A stretch of 64,000 nucleotides of DNA from assembly GCF_027257875.1 (NCBI RefSeq), contig NZ_JAPVQY010000009.1, positions 108,119-172,118 on the forward strand, in the 5' to 3' direction. The position numbers and the translations under genes are program-made. The number at the start of each line of letters is the position of its first letter. The stretch's first letter is position 1. Below are positions 25,754-34,018 of this stretch, piece after piece. The stretch is from Burkholderia sp. IMCC1007. GTDB taxonomy: Bacteria; Pseudomonadota; Gammaproteobacteria; Burkholderiales; Burkholderiaceae. The notes below the pieces were generated by a model that worked only from the letters and a program-made list of their open reading frames with translations, had not been told where the DNA came from and ran no database searches.

Positions 25754-27112
25754 ATGAACCTGCTTGCCTATCCGCTTTACCAATGGTCTGCGGAATGCCT
25801 GCGCCCGGCGCGTGCATGGGCGGCCGCCACGCGCGCGACGATGTCGCTGTGGCCGCCCGCCGCGTCGACACCGACGGCCCGCATGGTCGACGCGCTGTGC
25901 GAACTGCTCGAATGCTGCGCGTTCTCGCACCGGCGTCCGCCGTTCGGCATCGCATCGATCACCGTCGACGGCAACACGATACCCATCGTCGAGGAAGCCG
26001 CCGCGGCGACGCCGTTCGGCACGCTGCTGCATTTCCGGAAGGCGCGCACGGTGGCACGCCAGCCGCGCGTGCTGATCGTCGCGCCGATGTCCGGGCACTT
26101 CGCGACGCTGTTGCGCGGCACGGTCAGCACGATGCTGGCCGATCACGACGTGTACATCACCGACTGGCACAACCCGCGCGACATCCCGCTGTCGGCCGGG
26201 CGCTTCGGCTTCGACGAATACGTCGCGCACGTGATCGATTTCATTCGGCACATCGGCCCGGACGCGCACGTCCTTGCGATCTGCCAGCCGACCGTCGCCG
26301 CGCTTTCGGCGGTCGCGCTGATGGCCGCCGCCGGCGATCCGGCACAGCCCGCGAGCCTGACGTTGATGGCGGGGCCGATCGACTGCCGCGTGAATCCGAC
26401 GAAGGTCAACGCGCTCGCGACGAGCCGGCCGATCGACTGGTTCGCGCGCCACCTGATCAGCGTGGTGCCGCCCGGCTTCGCCGGCGCGCAGCGTTGCGTG
26501 TATCCGGGCTTCGTGCAGGTCGGCGCATTCATGTCGATGAATCCCGACCGCCATGCGGCGTCGTTTGCCGACCTCTACTTCGAGCGTGCGAAAGGCGATC
26601 CGGCGAAAGCCGACACGCTGCGCCGCTTCTATGACGAATACTTCGCGACGACCGATCTCACTGCGGAGTTCTATCTGGAGACGGTCGAGAAAGTGTTCCA
26701 GCAGTACGCGCTGCCGCGCGGCGAATTGACGGTCGGCGGCCGGCTGGTGGAGCCCGCCGCGATCCACCGCACCGCGCTGCTGACGATCGAGGGCGAGAAG
26801 GACGACATCTGCGCGGTGGGCCAGACCGTGGCCGCGCAGGAGCTGTGTTCGGGGTTGCCGTCCTACCTGAAAACGCATCACGTGCAGACGGGCGCGGGCC
26901 ACTACGGCGTGTTCAACGGCAGCCGCTGGGAAACGCAGATCTATCCGATCGTGCGCGCGACGATTCACGACAACGAGCCGTACGACCGCACCGCCGATCC
27001 CGACCGCGACGTGAGCGGCGCGCACTACGTGACGCTGCGCGCGTTGCTCGATGCGCGCGCAACCCTTCGCGACGCGGCGACGCCCGACATGCAATCCGAT
27101 CACGTGCGCTGA
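25754..27112 (+). CDS. phaZ: Intracellular polyhydroxybutyrate depolymerase
   Basis: A 452-residue enzyme of the PhaZa/i-PHB depolymerase type first studied in Ralstonia. It releases 3-hydroxybutyrate from native intracellular granules. The catalytic nucleophile is a cysteine, C177, in AICQPTVAA, in place of the serine of a lipase box. The other two triad members are the Asp in IEGEKDDICAVG and the His in QTGAGHYGVFNG. There is no signal peptide, in keeping with a granule-bound cytosolic enzyme, and the N-terminus MNLLAYPLYQW is typical. The 3' end shows a 51-bp tandem duplication that repeats the last ten codons and the stop beyond the true stop. No PHA synthase or phasin gene is nearby. Confidence 0.94.
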   Translation: MNLLAYPLYQWSAECLRPARAWAAATRATMSLWPPAASTPTARMVDALCELLECCAFSHRRPPFGIASITVDGNTIPIVEEAAAATPFGTLLHFRKARTVARQPRVLIVAPMSGHFATLLRGTVSTMLADHDVYITDWHNPRDIPLSAGRFGFDEYVAHVIDFIRHIGPDAHVLAICQPTVAALSAVALMAAAGDPAQPASLTLMAGPIDCRVNPTKVNALATSRPIDWFARHLISVVPPGFAGAQRCVYPGFVQVGAFMSMNPDRHAASFADLYFERAKGDPAKADTLRRFYDEYFATTDLTAEFYLETVEKVFQQYALPRGELTVGGRLVEPAAIHRTALLTIEGEKDDICAVGQTVAAQELCSGLPSYLKTHHVQTGAGHYGVFNGSRWETQIYPIVRATIHDNEPYDRTADPDRDVSGAHYVTLRALLDARATLRDAATPDMQSDHVR

Positions 27113-27182
27113 ATCCGCGCTGCCGCGACGACGCCCGACATGCAATCCGATCACGTGCGCTGAATCCGCGCTGCCGCGACGA
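27078..27182. repeat. 51-bp tandem duplication across the phaZ stop codon
   Basis: Two adjacent copies of a 51-bp unit, offset exactly 51, run from 27078 to 27182 with no mismatch until 27183. The unit holds the last codons (TPDMQSDHVR), the TGA and about 20 bp of 3' flank. Because 51 is divisible by three, loss of the first stop would extend the protein by 17 residues. It looks like recent replication slippage. Confidence 0.95.
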
Positions 27183-27317
27183 GCATCGCGGCACCCGGCA
27201 TCGACGCGAATCCCCTCCGCGCCGGGGGCGCGGCGCGCGATGCCCGGCAATGCGCGGCCCGCCCGGAGGCGGCGTACCGCAGCCTTGCGGATGCGTCGCG
27301 CCCGACGCGACGAGGGC

Positions 27318-27752
27318 TTACGCGCCCGCGTCGCCCCACGGCGTCGGCGCAGGGACGTCGCATGGCCCTTCGACGTCGATCGACTTGAAATCGGCCGGCC
27401 CGACGATCTCCAGATACTCCATGTCGGGCGAGTAGTCGAACAGGTAATGCACGATTCCCGGCGCCTGGTGCACGCAGTCGCCGGCGTTCACCAGCGTCTC
27501 GCGCTCGCCGTACATGAAGCGCGCCCAGCCCTTCAGCATGATCACGATGTGGAAGTCGGCCTCGTGACGGTGCCAGCCGGTGCCCGCCGCCGGTGCATGA
27601 TTCGCCCTGACGAGTTGCGCGACGACCCGGCCGTTCGTCGCGCCCGCGATGCCGAGATCGCGATACAGGAAAAAGTCGCGCAGGCCTTCGCCTTGATACG
27701 GCGTGTCCTGCGGCTTCACGTGGGAAAAAGCGGTAGGGGTCGGCGTGCTCAT
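27318..27752 (-). CDS. Small cupin-domain protein
   Basis: A 144-residue single-domain cupin. The two conserved motifs are visible: TGWHRHEADFHIVIMLKGWA (metal-binding HxH and Glu of motif 1) and VNAGDCVHQAPGIVHYLFDY (motif 2 with the third His). QAPGIVHYLFDYSPDMEYLE is common in cupins that bind organic acids or act as small-molecule sensors. GGAGCG precedes the ATG at 27752. It sits 70 bp downstream of hisP on the same strand, so it might be the tail gene of the transporter operon. Whether it is an enzyme, for example a dioxygenase or isomerase, or a binding protein is open. Confidence 0.85.
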   Translation of the reverse strand: MSTPTPTAFSHVKPQDTPYQGEGLRDFFLYRDLGIAGATNGRVVAQLVRANHAPAAGTGWHRHEADFHIVIMLKGWARFMYGERETLVNAGDCVHQAPGIVHYLFDYSPDMEYLEIVGPADFKSIDVEGPCDVPAPTPWGDAGA

Positions 27753-27822
27753 CGTGGCGCTCCTCGCTCGAAAGAGTCGTCCGGGACAAGCATTTAGCGT
27801 TCCAGGTTGCGACCGCGCCCGC

Positions 27823-28590
27823 TTACTTGAGCCGCCCCGACAGGAATTGTCCGAGCCGCTCGCTCTTCGGGTTGACGAGGATCTCCTGCGGATCGCCCTC
27901 CTCCTCGATCTTGCCCTGGTGCAGGAAGATCACGTGATTCGACACGTTGCGCGCGAAGCCCATCTCGTGCGTGACGACGACCATCGTGCGCCCTTCCTCG
28001 GCGAGCTTCTGCATCACCTTCAGCACTTCGCCCACCAGCTCAGGATCGAGCGCCGACGTCGGTTCGTCGAACAGCATCACCTCGGGCTCCATCGCGAGCG
28101 CCCGTGCGATCGCCACGCGCTGCTGCTGGCCGCCCGACAGGTGCGACGGATACATGCTCTCGATGCGCGTCGGCAGGCCGACCTTCTCCAGATATTTGCG
28201 GGCCCGCGCGATTGCTTCGTCCTTGCCGACGCCGAGCACGGCCATCGGTGCCTCGATCACGTTCTCGAGCACCGTCATGTGCGCCCACAGGTTGAAGTGC
28301 TGGAACACCATCGACAGCTTCGTGCGCATGCGCTGCAGCTGCTTGTGGTCGGCCACGCGCAGCGACCCGTTGCGATCGCGCGCGGTCTGGATCGGCTCGG
28401 TGCCGATCGTGATCTGCCCCGAGCACGGCTGCTCGAGGAAGTTGATGCAGCGCAGGAACGTGCTCTTGCCGGAGCCGCTCGAGCCGATGATGCTGATCAC
28501 GTCGCCGGCCTTCGCCTTCATCGACACGCCCTTCAACACCTCGTTGTCGCCGAATTTCTTGTGGAGATTTTCAACGGTCAGCTTGTACAT
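27823..28590 (-). CDS. hisP: Histidine/basic amino acid ABC transporter, ATP-binding protein
   Basis: A 255-residue ABC ATPase. Walker A is [20 protein letters not shown], the signature is [16 protein letters not shown], Walker B is [14 protein letters not shown], and the switch His is in [10 protein letters not shown]. The extended loop after Walker A ([20 protein letters not shown]) is characteristic of HisP/ArtP-type amino acid importers. It energises the HisQ/HisM channel for uptake delivered by the periplasmic binding protein encoded upstream. Order of transcription is hisJ, hisQ, hisM, hisP. It lies 33 bp after hisM. A cupin gene follows on the same strand. Confidence 0.95.
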   Translation of the reverse strand: MYKLTVENLHKKFGDNEVLKGVSMKAKAGDVISIIGSSGSGKSTFLRCINFLEQPCSGQITIGTEPIQTARDRNGSLRVADHKQLQRMRTKLSMVFQHFNLWAHMTVLENVIEAPMAVLGVGKDEAIARARKYLEKVGLPTRIESMYPSHLSGGQQQRVAIARALAMEPEVMLFDEPTSALDPELVGEVLKVMQKLAEEGRTMVVVTHEMGFARNVSNHVIFLHQGKIEEEGDPQEILVNPKSERLGQFLSGRLK

Positions 28591-28623
28591 GCTTGGTCCT
28601 TCCTTGCGAATCTTGCGTATGCG

Positions 28624-29337
28624 TTAGTGGCTGCGCGGCGAGAGGTACGCGAGCCAGCGCGTCTCGAGCTTGCGGAATGCCCAGATGAGCGTGAACACGA
28701 CGGCGGCGTACAGCACGGCTGCGACGCCGTAGGCCTGGAACGACATGTACGTCGCGGAATTGACGTCGCGCGTGACCTTCAGGATGTCGGGCACCGTCGC
28801 GGTGAACGCGAGTGTGGTCGCGTGCAGCATCAGGATCACTTCGTTGCTGTAGCTCGGCAGCGAGCGGCGCAGCGCGGACGGCAGGATGATGCGCGTATAG
28901 AGCTTGAAGCGCGACATCCCGTACGCCATCCCTGCCTCGATCTCGCCGGCCGACGTCGCCTTGATCGCCCCCGCGAAGATCTCCGTCGCATACGCGCATT
29001 CGTTCAGCACGAACGCGAGCAGCGTGCAGTTCATCGCGTTGCGGAAGAACGTGTCGAGCAGCACGTGGTTGTGCACGACCTGCAGGCTGTAGATGCCGGT
29101 GTAGCACATCAGCAGCTGCACGTAGAGCGGCGTGCCGCGGAACACGTACGTATAGAGCCACACCGGGCCGGAGATCCAGCGGTTCGACGACGCGCGCGCG
29201 ATCGCGAGCGGCACCGCCAGCGCGAAGCCGAGCGCGATCGACACGACCAGCAGCCACAGCGTGATCGCGAGGCCGCTGAAGCGGTAACCGTCGGTGTACA
29301 GATAGTTCTGCCAGTACTGGCTGATGATTTCGATCAC
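28624..29337 (-). CDS. hisM: Histidine/basic amino acid ABC transporter, permease HisM-like
   Basis: A 237-residue inner-membrane permease with five predicted helices. The EAA loop is EIEAGMAYGMSRFKLYTRII followed by LPSALRR, the contact site for HisP. The family start (VIEIISQYWQNYLYTDGYRF) matches HisM. The start is GTG at 29337, preceded by GGAGG. Its GTGA overlaps the hisQ stop, so the two permease chains are translationally coupled, as suits a heterodimer. YVFRGTPLYVQLLM is the conserved region at helix 2. Confidence 0.93.
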   Translation of the reverse strand: MIEIISQYWQNYLYTDGYRFSGLAITLWLLVVSIALGFALAVPLAIARASSNRWISGPVWLYTYVFRGTPLYVQLLMCYTGIYSLQVVHNHVLLDTFFRNAMNCTLLAFVLNECAYATEIFAGAIKATSAGEIEAGMAYGMSRFKLYTRIILPSALRRSLPSYSNEVILMLHATTLAFTATVPDILKVTRDVNSATYMSFQAYGVAAVLYAAVVFTLIWAFRKLETRWLAYLSPRSH

Positions 29338-30065
29338 AGTGCAAGCCTCCGGACGCCGACGGAATAACGCTTCTCGAGGTGGTGCAGCACGACGTTCGAC
29401 ACCGTCGTGATCGCGAGATAGATCGCGCCGGCCGCGAGCGTGAAGAAGAAGAAATCGAGCGTGCTCTTGCCGGCGTCCTGCGACGCCTTCACCACGTCGG
29501 CGAGGCCGATGATCGATACGAGCGCAGTGGCCTTCACGAGCACCTGCCAGTTGTTGCCGATGCCCGGCAGCGCGAAGCGCATCATCTGCGGGAACAGGAT
29601 CCGATGGAACACGCGCCAGCCGCTCATCCCGTATGCGAAGCCCGCTTCGAGCTGGCCGCGCGGCACCGCGAGGAACGCGCCGCGGAACGTCTCGGTGAAG
29701 TACGCGCCGTAGATGAAGCCCAGTGTGACGACGCCGGCCACGAACGGGTCGATGTCGATCTGGTCCCAGCCGAGCAGGTCGGTCACGTTGTTCAGCAGGA
29801 TCTGGATCCCGTAGAACAGCAGCAGCATCAGCACGAGGTCGGGCACCGCGCGGATCAGCGTCGTGTAGAAGGTGCCGACCGATTTCAGCGCGCGGTTGGT
29901 CGACAGTTTCGCGGCGGCGCCGGCGAGGCCCAGTATCAGCGACGCGGCCAGCGACAGCACCGCGAGCTTCACGGTCTCGACCGTGCCGGCCCACAGCAGC
30001 GGGCCAAATCCTTGGAAAATCATGTAAGGGATCCAGAACGATGTGGCTGGAGTATCAATCGCCAT
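29334..30065 (-). CDS. hisQ: Histidine/basic amino acid ABC transporter, permease HisQ-like
   Basis: A 243-residue permease partner of HisM. The EAA loop is QLEAGFAYGMSGWRVFHRIL. Helices include VKLAVLSLAASLILGLAGAA and LVLMLLLFYGIQILL, with IRAVPDLVLM at the conserved position before helix 2. The ATG at 30065 gives a 14-residue extra N-terminus compared with many HisQ proteins; ATG 30023 (MIFQGFG) is an alternative, and neither has a strong ribosome-binding site. It follows the binding-protein gene by 134 bp, a gap that could hold an attenuating stem-loop since binding proteins are usually made in excess. Confidence 0.92.
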   Translation of the reverse strand: MAIDTPATSFWIPYMIFQGFGPLLWAGTVETVKLAVLSLAASLILGLAGAAAKLSTNRALKSVGTFYTTLIRAVPDLVLMLLLFYGIQILLNNVTDLLGWDQIDIDPFVAGVVTLGFIYGAYFTETFRGAFLAVPRGQLEAGFAYGMSGWRVFHRILFPQMMRFALPGIGNNWQVLVKATALVSIIGLADVVKASQDAGKSTLDFFFFTLAAGAIYLAITTVSNVVLHHLEKRYSVGVRRLAL

Positions 30066-30199
30066 TGACTGCGCATCGAGCGCGTTCTCCGCACGACCCG
30101 ATGCCGTCCGCGCGTCAGGCCGGACGCATCATGCGAAGCCAAGTGGCACCCAGTGACCGATGCGGCACGCATCGCAGCCGATGCGCGCCGCATCGACGG

Positions 30200-30973
30200 T
30201 CAGCCGCCGTAGACGTCGAACGCGAAGTACTTCTTCTCGAGCTTCTTGTACGTGCCGTCCTTGATGATGTCGGCGATCGCGTGGTCGATCTTCGCCTTCA
30301 GGTCGGCGTCGTCCTTGCGCAAGCCGATGCCGGCGCCGTTGCCGAGCGTCTTCGGATCGTCGATGTCCTTGCCGGCAAAATCGAAGTTCGCGCCGCGCGG
30401 CGTCTTCAGGAAGCCGAGGTCGGCCTGCACCGCGTCCTGCAGCGCGGCGTCGAGGCGGCCGGACATCAAGTCCTGGTACACGCCGTCCTGGTTCTGGTAA
30501 GGCACGACCTGCACGCCCTTCGGCGCCCAGTACGCCTTCGCGTAGGTTTCCTGAATGGTGCCCTGCTCGACGCCGACCGACTTGCCCTTCAGCGATTCGG
30601 CCGTCGGCTGCAGGCCCGTGCCCTTCTTCGCGACGAGGCGCGTCGGCGTGTTGAACAGCTTGTCGGAGAACGCGATCTGCTCGGCGCGCGCCGGCGTCAT
30701 CGACATCGACGACAGCACGCCGTCGAACTTCTTCGCCTTCAGCGCCGGGATCATCCCGTCGAAATCGTTCTCGACCCACACGCATTTCGCCTTCAGGCGC
30801 GCGCAGATTTCGTTGCCGAGATCGACGTCGAAGCCGACGACCTTGCCGCTTGCGTCCTTCGATTCGAACGGCGGATAGCTGGCGTCGACGCCGAACCGGA
30901 TCGTCGACCAATCCTTGGCGTGGGCACCGACCGCGATGCAGGCAAGGGCAATACTGAGCGCGAGTTTCTTCAT
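30200..30973 (-). CDS. hisJ: Periplasmic histidine/lysine/arginine-type binding protein
   Basis: A 257-residue solute-binding protein of the SBP family 3. The signal peptide is MKKLALSIALACIAVGAHA. The mature protein starts TIRFGVDASYPPFESKDASG, the conserved ligand-binding strand, and goes on with VGFDVDLGNEICARL, DGMIPALKAKKFDGVLSSMS and TPARAEQIAFSDK, all diagnostic. AVQADLGFLKT lies in the hinge region. Basic amino acid binders (HisJ, ArgT) share this pattern. A perfect HutC-type operator is 94 bp upstream, so histidine or its breakdown product urocanate is the likely inducer, and histidine a likely ligand. GGAACGCC precedes the ATG. Confidence 0.94.
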   Translation of the reverse strand: MKKLALSIALACIAVGAHAKDWSTIRFGVDASYPPFESKDASGKVVGFDVDLGNEICARLKAKCVWVENDFDGMIPALKAKKFDGVLSSMSMTPARAEQIAFSDKLFNTPTRLVAKKGTGLQPTAESLKGKSVGVEQGTIQETYAKAYWAPKGVQVVPYQNQDGVYQDLMSGRLDAALQDAVQADLGFLKTPRGANFDFAGKDIDDPKTLGNGAGIGLRKDDADLKAKIDHAIADIIKDGTYKKLEKKYFAFDVYGG

Positions 30974-31066
30974 GGCGTTCCTGTCATAGGCGAACTGGGC
31001 ACGGGTCCCGTCGGGCGTCGCCGCCGTGAACCCTTCCAACCGGGAGCCTTCCGTTTGCCGGCGCCC

Positions 31067-31084
31067 AAGTTGTACATACAACTT
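31067..31084. promoter_or_regulatory. Predicted HutC operator upstream of hisJ
   Basis: AAGTTGTACATACAACTT is a perfect eight-base inverted repeat around CA. It contains TGTA-N2-TACA, the core of HutC operators known in pseudomonads and enterics. It lies between hisJ and the divergent hutC gene, 94 bp before the hisJ ATG. HutC binding, relieved by urocanate, would couple histidine import to histidine breakdown. Confidence 0.85.
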
Positions 31085-31463
31085 TGCCTTTTCCACCCCG
31101 ATGCCAGCAATCCGTGTTTATCTCTAATTGTCGGCGGATTGTTTCCATGAGCGAATTTCCCTTATATTTCAATTCACTACACATTACGCGAGGCTGAAGG
31201 CGAGCTTTCGCCGCGTGACTCGGGTAGCGCCGGCACGGATTGATCTGTCTATACTTTTCGTTTTCCCGCACGTACCGGCCCGCGGACGGCGTCGCTGCAC
31301 GCACGTGGCGCGTCGATCCGGCGCTCGCATGCCTGCCGGGATAACCCGAACCGGCCGTCCGCAGTCGGGCCGCGCGGCGTCGAACCCGGTACACTCCGCC
31401 CGGACACCGCACGAAGGCCGACCGGCGACGGCACGCGGCCGCCGTCTCTTGAACAGCAACGCA

Positions 31464-32159
31464 ATGACCACACCGATCTATCAGGAAATCAAGGACTTCA
31501 TCCTCGCGCGCATCCATGCCGGCGAATGGGCGGAGGGCGACCAGGTGCCGTCGGAGAACGAGCTCGCGCGCGAATTCAACGTCGCGCGGATGACGGTCAA
31601 CCGCGCGCTGCGCGAGCTGACGGCCGAGCAAGTGCTCACGCGCACGCGCGGCTCCGGCACCTACGTCGCGTCACCGAAATACGAATCGACGCTGGTCGCG
31701 ATCCGCAGCATCTCGGACGAGGTCGCCGCGCGCGGCCACAGCTATCGCGCGCAAGTGCTGGAAGTCGGCGCGGCCGTCGCCGATGCGAAGCTCGCCGACG
31801 AGCTGCAGCTCGACACCGGCAGCGCGATCTTCCATTCGCGCGTGCTGCACTTCGAGAACCACACGCCCGTGCAGCTCGAAGAACGCTGGGTGAATCCGGC
31901 CTGCGCGCCGGAATACGCGTTGCAGGACTTCACGACGACGACGCCGAACCAGTACCTGACGCGCGTCGCGCCGCTGCAGCGTGTCGAATACCGGATCGAG
32001 GCCGCGATGCCCGACACGGCAACGCGCCGCCACCTGACGATGGACGAGCGCGAACCCTGCCTGTTGCTGCATCGGCGCACGTGGTCGCAGGGGATGGTCG
32101 CGTCGGTCGCCAATCTTTGGCATCCGGGCAGCCGCTATCGGTTCACCGGGCATTTCTGA
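31464..32159 (+). CDS. hutC: Histidine utilization repressor, GntR family
   Basis: A 231-residue GntR/HutC regulator. The winged helix at residues 1-70 has GDQVPSENELAREFNVARMT, VNRALRELTAEQVLTRTRGS and GTYVASPK. The UTRA effector domain has ESTLVAIRSISDEVAARGHS, RVLHFENHTPVQLEERWVNP and the HutC hallmarks DFTTTTPNQYLTRVAPLQ and CLLLHRRTWS through NLWHPGSRYRF. In HutC the UTRA domain binds urocanate. No hut catabolic genes are in the window, so this copy most likely serves the adjacent transporter. It is divergent from hisJ across about 490 bp that contains the operator. The ATG at 31464 begins the conserved MTTPIYQEIKDFI; sequence before it is not homologous. Confidence 0.93.
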   Translation: MTTPIYQEIKDFILARIHAGEWAEGDQVPSENELAREFNVARMTVNRALRELTAEQVLTRTRGSGTYVASPKYESTLVAIRSISDEVAARGHSYRAQVLEVGAAVADAKLADELQLDTGSAIFHSRVLHFENHTPVQLEERWVNPACAPEYALQDFTTTTPNQYLTRVAPLQRVEYRIEAAMPDTATRRHLTMDEREPCLLLHRRTWSQGMVASVANLWHPGSRYRFTGHF

Positions 32160-32220
32160 TTCAGGCGGGGGCGCAGGACGCCGCGGCCGGTGATGGGTGG
32201 TACGTCGTGCGTGGCGCGTG

Positions 32221-32280
32221 GTGCGGCGTGCGGCGTGCGGCGTGCGGCGTGCGGCGTGCGGCGTGCGGCGTGCGGCGTGC
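32221..32280. repeat. 7-bp tandem repeat (GTGCGGC), about 8.5 copies
   Basis: Sixty bases are an unbroken array of GTGCGGC between the hutC stop and the stop codon of the glycosyltransferase remnant on the other strand. A 7-bp unit shifts frame with each copy, but it lies just outside both frames. It is a probable variable-number site. Confidence 0.95.
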
Positions 32281-32281
32281 G

Positions 32282-32810
32282 TCAGCGTACACCCGAGCGC
32301 ACATGGCGCTCGATTGCATCGATCGCGATCCGCAACCCGTCCTCCTGCGCGATACGCGCACCCAGTTCGCCAGCACGTGCTCGCGTGTCGGCTCGCGCGG
32401 CGAATGCGATCGCGCGGGCTAGCGCGGCTGCATCCACCCGCCGCCCCGCAACCGGCGCACTCGCCACGCCGAGCCGCCGCAGCCGGTTCGCCCAAAAGAA
32501 CTGATCGCCCGCGAACGGCACGACGACGGACGGAATGCCAGCCCGTGCAGCCGAATGTGTGGTGCCCGATCCGCCATGATGAATCGCCATCGACGTGCGC
32601 GGAAACAGCCAGTCGTGCGGCGTCTCGCCGATCACGCACACGTGCGCCGGCAACATCGACGCATCGATACCGCTCCAGCCCGGATAGAACAATGCGCGCC
32701 GGCCGTCGAGCGCGCGCAGCAGCGCATCGACCATCGCGGCCCGGTCGAAACCGGTCATGCTGCCGAAACCGACATACGCGGGCGGCTCACCCGCTTCGAG
32801 GAAAGGCCGC
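32282..32810 (-). pseudogene. Truncated family 1 glycosyltransferase (C-terminal nucleotide-sugar domain only)
   Basis: About 175 codons match only the C-terminal half of UGT-like glycosyltransferases: EAGEPPAYVGFGSMTGFD, GWSGIDASMLPAHVCVIGET, PHDWLFPRTSMAIHHGGSGT and THSAARAGIPSVVVPFAGDQ. These are the donor-binding elements. The N-terminal acceptor domain of roughly 200-250 residues is absent. Homology stops near 32806, exactly where the TetR-coding sequence on the other strand begins. The remnant is intact in frame and ends with TGA at 32282. Such genes normally sit head to head with a regulator, so an internal deletion that fused the two 5' ends explains the arrangement. It is very unlikely to be an active enzyme. 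Confidence 0.8.
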
Positions 32811-33401
32811 CGCGCGCGCAAGCGCATCCAGATGCTCGCGCATCTTGCCGCGACGGGCGCACGCCTGTTCGACGCGCACGGCTACGACGCCGTCACGATG
32901 GAGCAGATCGCCGCGCAGGCCGACGTCGCGAAACGCACGCTGTACAACCACTTTCCGACGAAGGAAGCCGTGCTCGCGCACTGGCTGGAGGGTGAGCTCG
33001 CACGCGACCTCGCGCACCTGCAACGCGACGTTGCGCGACGCAAGCGCTTCACGTCGCGGCTCGCGTGCGTGCTCGATGCGTCGGCCGCGTGGTGCGAGCA
33101 GCATCCGGTCTACCTGCTCGCATATCTGCGGCATCGGTTCCTGAGCATCGGGGCGGCGCAGCCGGACGGCGGCGGGGAGAACGTCAGCGACATCGCGCTC
33201 GTGTGGCAGCAGCTGATCGCGGCCGGCCAGCAAGCCGGCGAGCTGGACGCCGCGCTGCAGGCCGACCAGCTCGCGACGTGGTTCCATCACCTGTATCTCG
33301 CGGCGATGCTGCGCTGGCTGACCGTGCCCGGGTTGTCGCTGAAACGGGAATTCCAGTCGATCGCGAAGCTGTTCGTCGAAGGCGCGCAAGCGAACGCCTG
33401 A
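32757..33401 (+). CDS. TetR-family regulator, 5' end probably altered by deletion
   Basis: The TetR helix-turn-helix is intact at about residues 22-70: ARKRIQMLAHLAATGARLFD, TMEQIAAQADVAKRTLYNHF, then FPTKEAVLAHWLEGEL. The ligand-binding part is alpha-helical through residue 210. The first about 16 codons from ATG 32757 (MLPKPTYAGGSPASRK) are antisense to the glycosyltransferase remnant and not TetR-like, so the native start was probably lost and the present start is uncertain. No ribosome-binding site is convincing. The regulator may still be made if this ATG or a nearby alternative works. Its original target was probably the divergent glycosyltransferase gene. Confidence 0.75.
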   Translation: MLPKPTYAGGSPASRKGRRARKRIQMLAHLAATGARLFDAHGYDAVTMEQIAAQADVAKRTLYNHFPTKEAVLAHWLEGELARDLAHLQRDVARRKRFTSRLACVLDASAAWCEQHPVYLLAYLRHRFLSIGAAQPDGGGENVSDIALVWQQLIAAGQQAGELDAALQADQLATWFHHLYLAAMLRWLTVPGLSLKREFQSIAKLFVEGAQANA

Positions 33402-33432
33402 GCGGCGGCCGCTGGCGCGACGGCCGTTGATC

Positions 33433-33460
33433 GCGATGCGCGATGCGCGATGCGCGATGC
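33433..33460. repeat. 7-bp tandem repeat (GCGATGC), four copies
   Basis: Four perfect copies of GCGATGC 32 bp after the TetR stop. A second 7-bp array lies 1.2 kb upstream (32221-32280) and a third near the window end, which points to slippage-prone short repeats in this genome. Confidence 0.9.
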
Positions 33461-33622
33461 GCACGCATTTTCGCAACGAATGCAGCGACGGGATGCCAAA
33501 TTTCCCGAGCCGCAGTATGCTGATGTCGTACGGCACGCACGATACATCGGGCAATCCCCTAGTCCGCACATCGCTGCGCCGCCGTCGAGTCCGCAATCAT
33601 GCATTGCAAGGAGGGCTTCGTG

Positions 33623-33976
33623 ATGGCTACTACGCATCAGCACTTCCACCTCGAACTACGGCACGCCACCGCGCCGACGTACTTCATCAGTTACCTGTTC
33701 CCCGCCTTGCTGTTCGTTTACGAACTGCTGCGCGTCGGCCAGTGGGTCCGCGATCACGGAATGCAATTCGCCGCATTCAAGCAGATGGGTTACGAGTACC
33801 TGCTGATGCTGCTGTTCGTCGGATTGCAGATCGTCGTCGAAGCGATCTTCCTGCTCGGCGCCGCGATGCGCCGGGATCATCGCGATTTCGAGCATCGCCT
33901 GCCGAACGTGATCCTCGGCATCGGCTGCTCGATCGCACTCCTCGCGATCGACCTCGCGATCCAGCTGTCGTTCTGA
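33623..33976 (+). CDS. Small integral membrane protein, unknown function
   Basis: A 117-residue protein with three likely membrane helices: PTYFISYLFPALLFVYELLR (about 17-37), YLLMLLFVGLQIVVEAIFLL (about 60-82) and VILGIGCSIALLAIDLAIQL (about 93-115). The N-terminus is His-rich (MATTHQHFHLELRHATAP). GGAGG stands at good distance from ATG 33623; an upstream ATG at 33599 overlaps that site. The second helix carries an internal Glu in VVEAIF and the third an Asp (AIDLA), charges that could serve ion or proton contact. I do not recognise the family. It is isolated, with no operon partner. Confidence 0.75.
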   Translation: MATTHQHFHLELRHATAPTYFISYLFPALLFVYELLRVGQWVRDHGMQFAAFKQMGYEYLLMLLFVGLQIVVEAIFLLGAAMRRDHRDFEHRLPNVILGIGCSIALLAIDLAIQLSF

Positions 33977-34018
33977 CTCGGCGGGCGTGCCCCGCCGGTC
34001 GTAGCAGCGCTCAGGCGC

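Noticed and set aside
32197-33144. A 315-codon plus-strand frame across the GTGCGGC array
   Set aside because: Its sequence is repeat-derived and antisense to the glycosyltransferase remnant; the TetR frame is the real one.
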